A stretch of DNA of 11,184 nucleotides, taken from assembly GCA_037447655.1 (NCBI GenBank), contig JBBHKE010002323.1:1-11184 (forward strand), read 5' to 3'. The notes beneath the pieces are model-generated. The model did not search any database. It was not told where the DNA came from and was given only the letters and a program-made list of their open reading frames with translations. Positions 1 to 11,184 of the stretch are shown in pieces. The translations under genes and the position numbers were made by a program. The DNA comes from Zygnema cylindricum (taxonomy: Eukaryota > Streptophyta > Zygnematophyceae > Zygnematales > Zygnemataceae). The first letter of the stretch is position 1, and every line of letters begins with the position of its first letter.

Positions 1-60
1 TCCCTCTCCCTTCCTCTCCCCCTCTCCCTCTCCCTCTCCCTCTCCCTCCCTCTATCCCTG
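1..60 (+). repeat. (TCCCTC)n low-complexity tract
   Basis: C/T-only except one A near the 3' end, mainly the hexamer TCCCTC with CCTCC variants. The same hexamer closes the window at its other end. Confidence 0.95.
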
Positions 61-445
61 TCTCTCCAATCTCGTCTTAAGAGAAGTAATCCTTAAAATT
101 GTCTTCAGACAACCATATCTTTTGTCTTTTTTGATGCAACTAGAATTTTGTTGTCTTAAGATGCTGTTAAATTTCTAATTTTATGTTCAGATTTGTTTGA
201 AATAATAAAACAACATGTACCCTAATGTCGTTTCCCAGACACTACTCTCACATGTAAAACACAACTTACTCTATCTAATTCTGGTCAAAAGTCAACTTAA
301 TTCGCTACCTCTAATAGCGATGGTCAGTTTTGTAACCTTAATTTTTTAAGAGCTTCACAAGAACGATTCAAATTTCAGACGACTCTATATGTGAGAGGTT
401 TAAATTGTATCTTAATTTTTTTTATTTTTTTTTGGTACTGTGTAG
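1..445 (+). other. Intron upstream of exon 1 (3' part)
   Basis: Bases 1-60 are CCCTCT-type repeat; 61-420 is AT-rich with stops in every frame; the 3' end is a T-rich tract and tag acceptor at 443-445. I see no coding match to the part of ASCC3 expected before exon 1, so the preceding exon lies outside the window. Confidence 0.8.
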
Positions 446-11142
<10,697 letters not shown>

Positions 11143-11150
11143 GTATGTTC

Positions 11151-11184
11151 TCTCTCCCTCTTCCTATCCCTCTCCCTCTCCCTC
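11151..11184 (+). repeat. (CCCTCT)n tract at the window end, in the next intron
   Basis: Begins 8 nt after the exon 12 donor and runs off the window as CCCTCT units, the same repeat class as at position 1. Confidence 0.92.

Overview
The window is eukaryotic nuclear DNA holding one gene fragment on the + strand: 12 consecutive internal coding exons split by GT-AG introns. Joined at the splice sites I chose, the exons give 2157 nt, an uninterrupted 719-residue stretch with no stop and consistent phases throughout. The protein is the second (C-terminal) Ski2-like helicase cassette of ASCC3/Slh1 (called DExH14 in plants), a tandem-cassette DExH-box helicase. In yeast and human it belongs to the RQT/ASC-1 complex, which takes apart collided ribosomes; the human protein is also linked to alkylation DNA repair. 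The start codon, the first cassette and the end of the protein (FN3-like part of the last Sec63 unit, stop codon) lie outside the window.

Protein layout: exon 1 has the Q-like motif and Walker A; exons 2-4 have motifs Ia, Ib, DEIH and III; exons 5-7 form RecA2 (motifs IV to VI); exon 8 is the winged helix; exons 9-12 are the start of the Sec63-like ratchet/HLH region. All catalytic motifs look intact, including motif VI (GRAGRP). This argues for ASCC3 and against Brr2, whose second cassette is degenerate. Wording such as [27 protein letters not shown]-type HIQGYPGK and LPISDY resembles the green-plant orthologue more than the animal one, so I infer a plant or green/streptophyte alga; species is not determined.

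About 80 percent of the window is intron. Introns are 192-2047 nt, AT-rich and full of low-complexity DNA: two pure (TC)n tracts of about 75 and 96 nt, several TTCTC or CCCTCT tracts, and (GACT)n. The window both begins and ends in CCCTCT-type repeat.

The most interesting non-coding parts are: (a) intron 10, where the 3' splice site and first ~35 nt of exon 11 appear in two further, splice-dead copies; (b) intron 11, where a ~65-bp minisatellite starts at the exon 11 donor and carries six TTTTCAG acceptor-like motifs, followed by a 335-bp element with 22-bp inverted ends and a degenerate GTCN satellite with hairpins; (c) introns 2 and 8, which share short inverted-repeat elements with ATTAGTGTGGA ends; (d) intron 3, which has a cluster of strong hairpins. 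No RNA gene, CRISPR array, prokaryotic operon or second protein gene could be supported.
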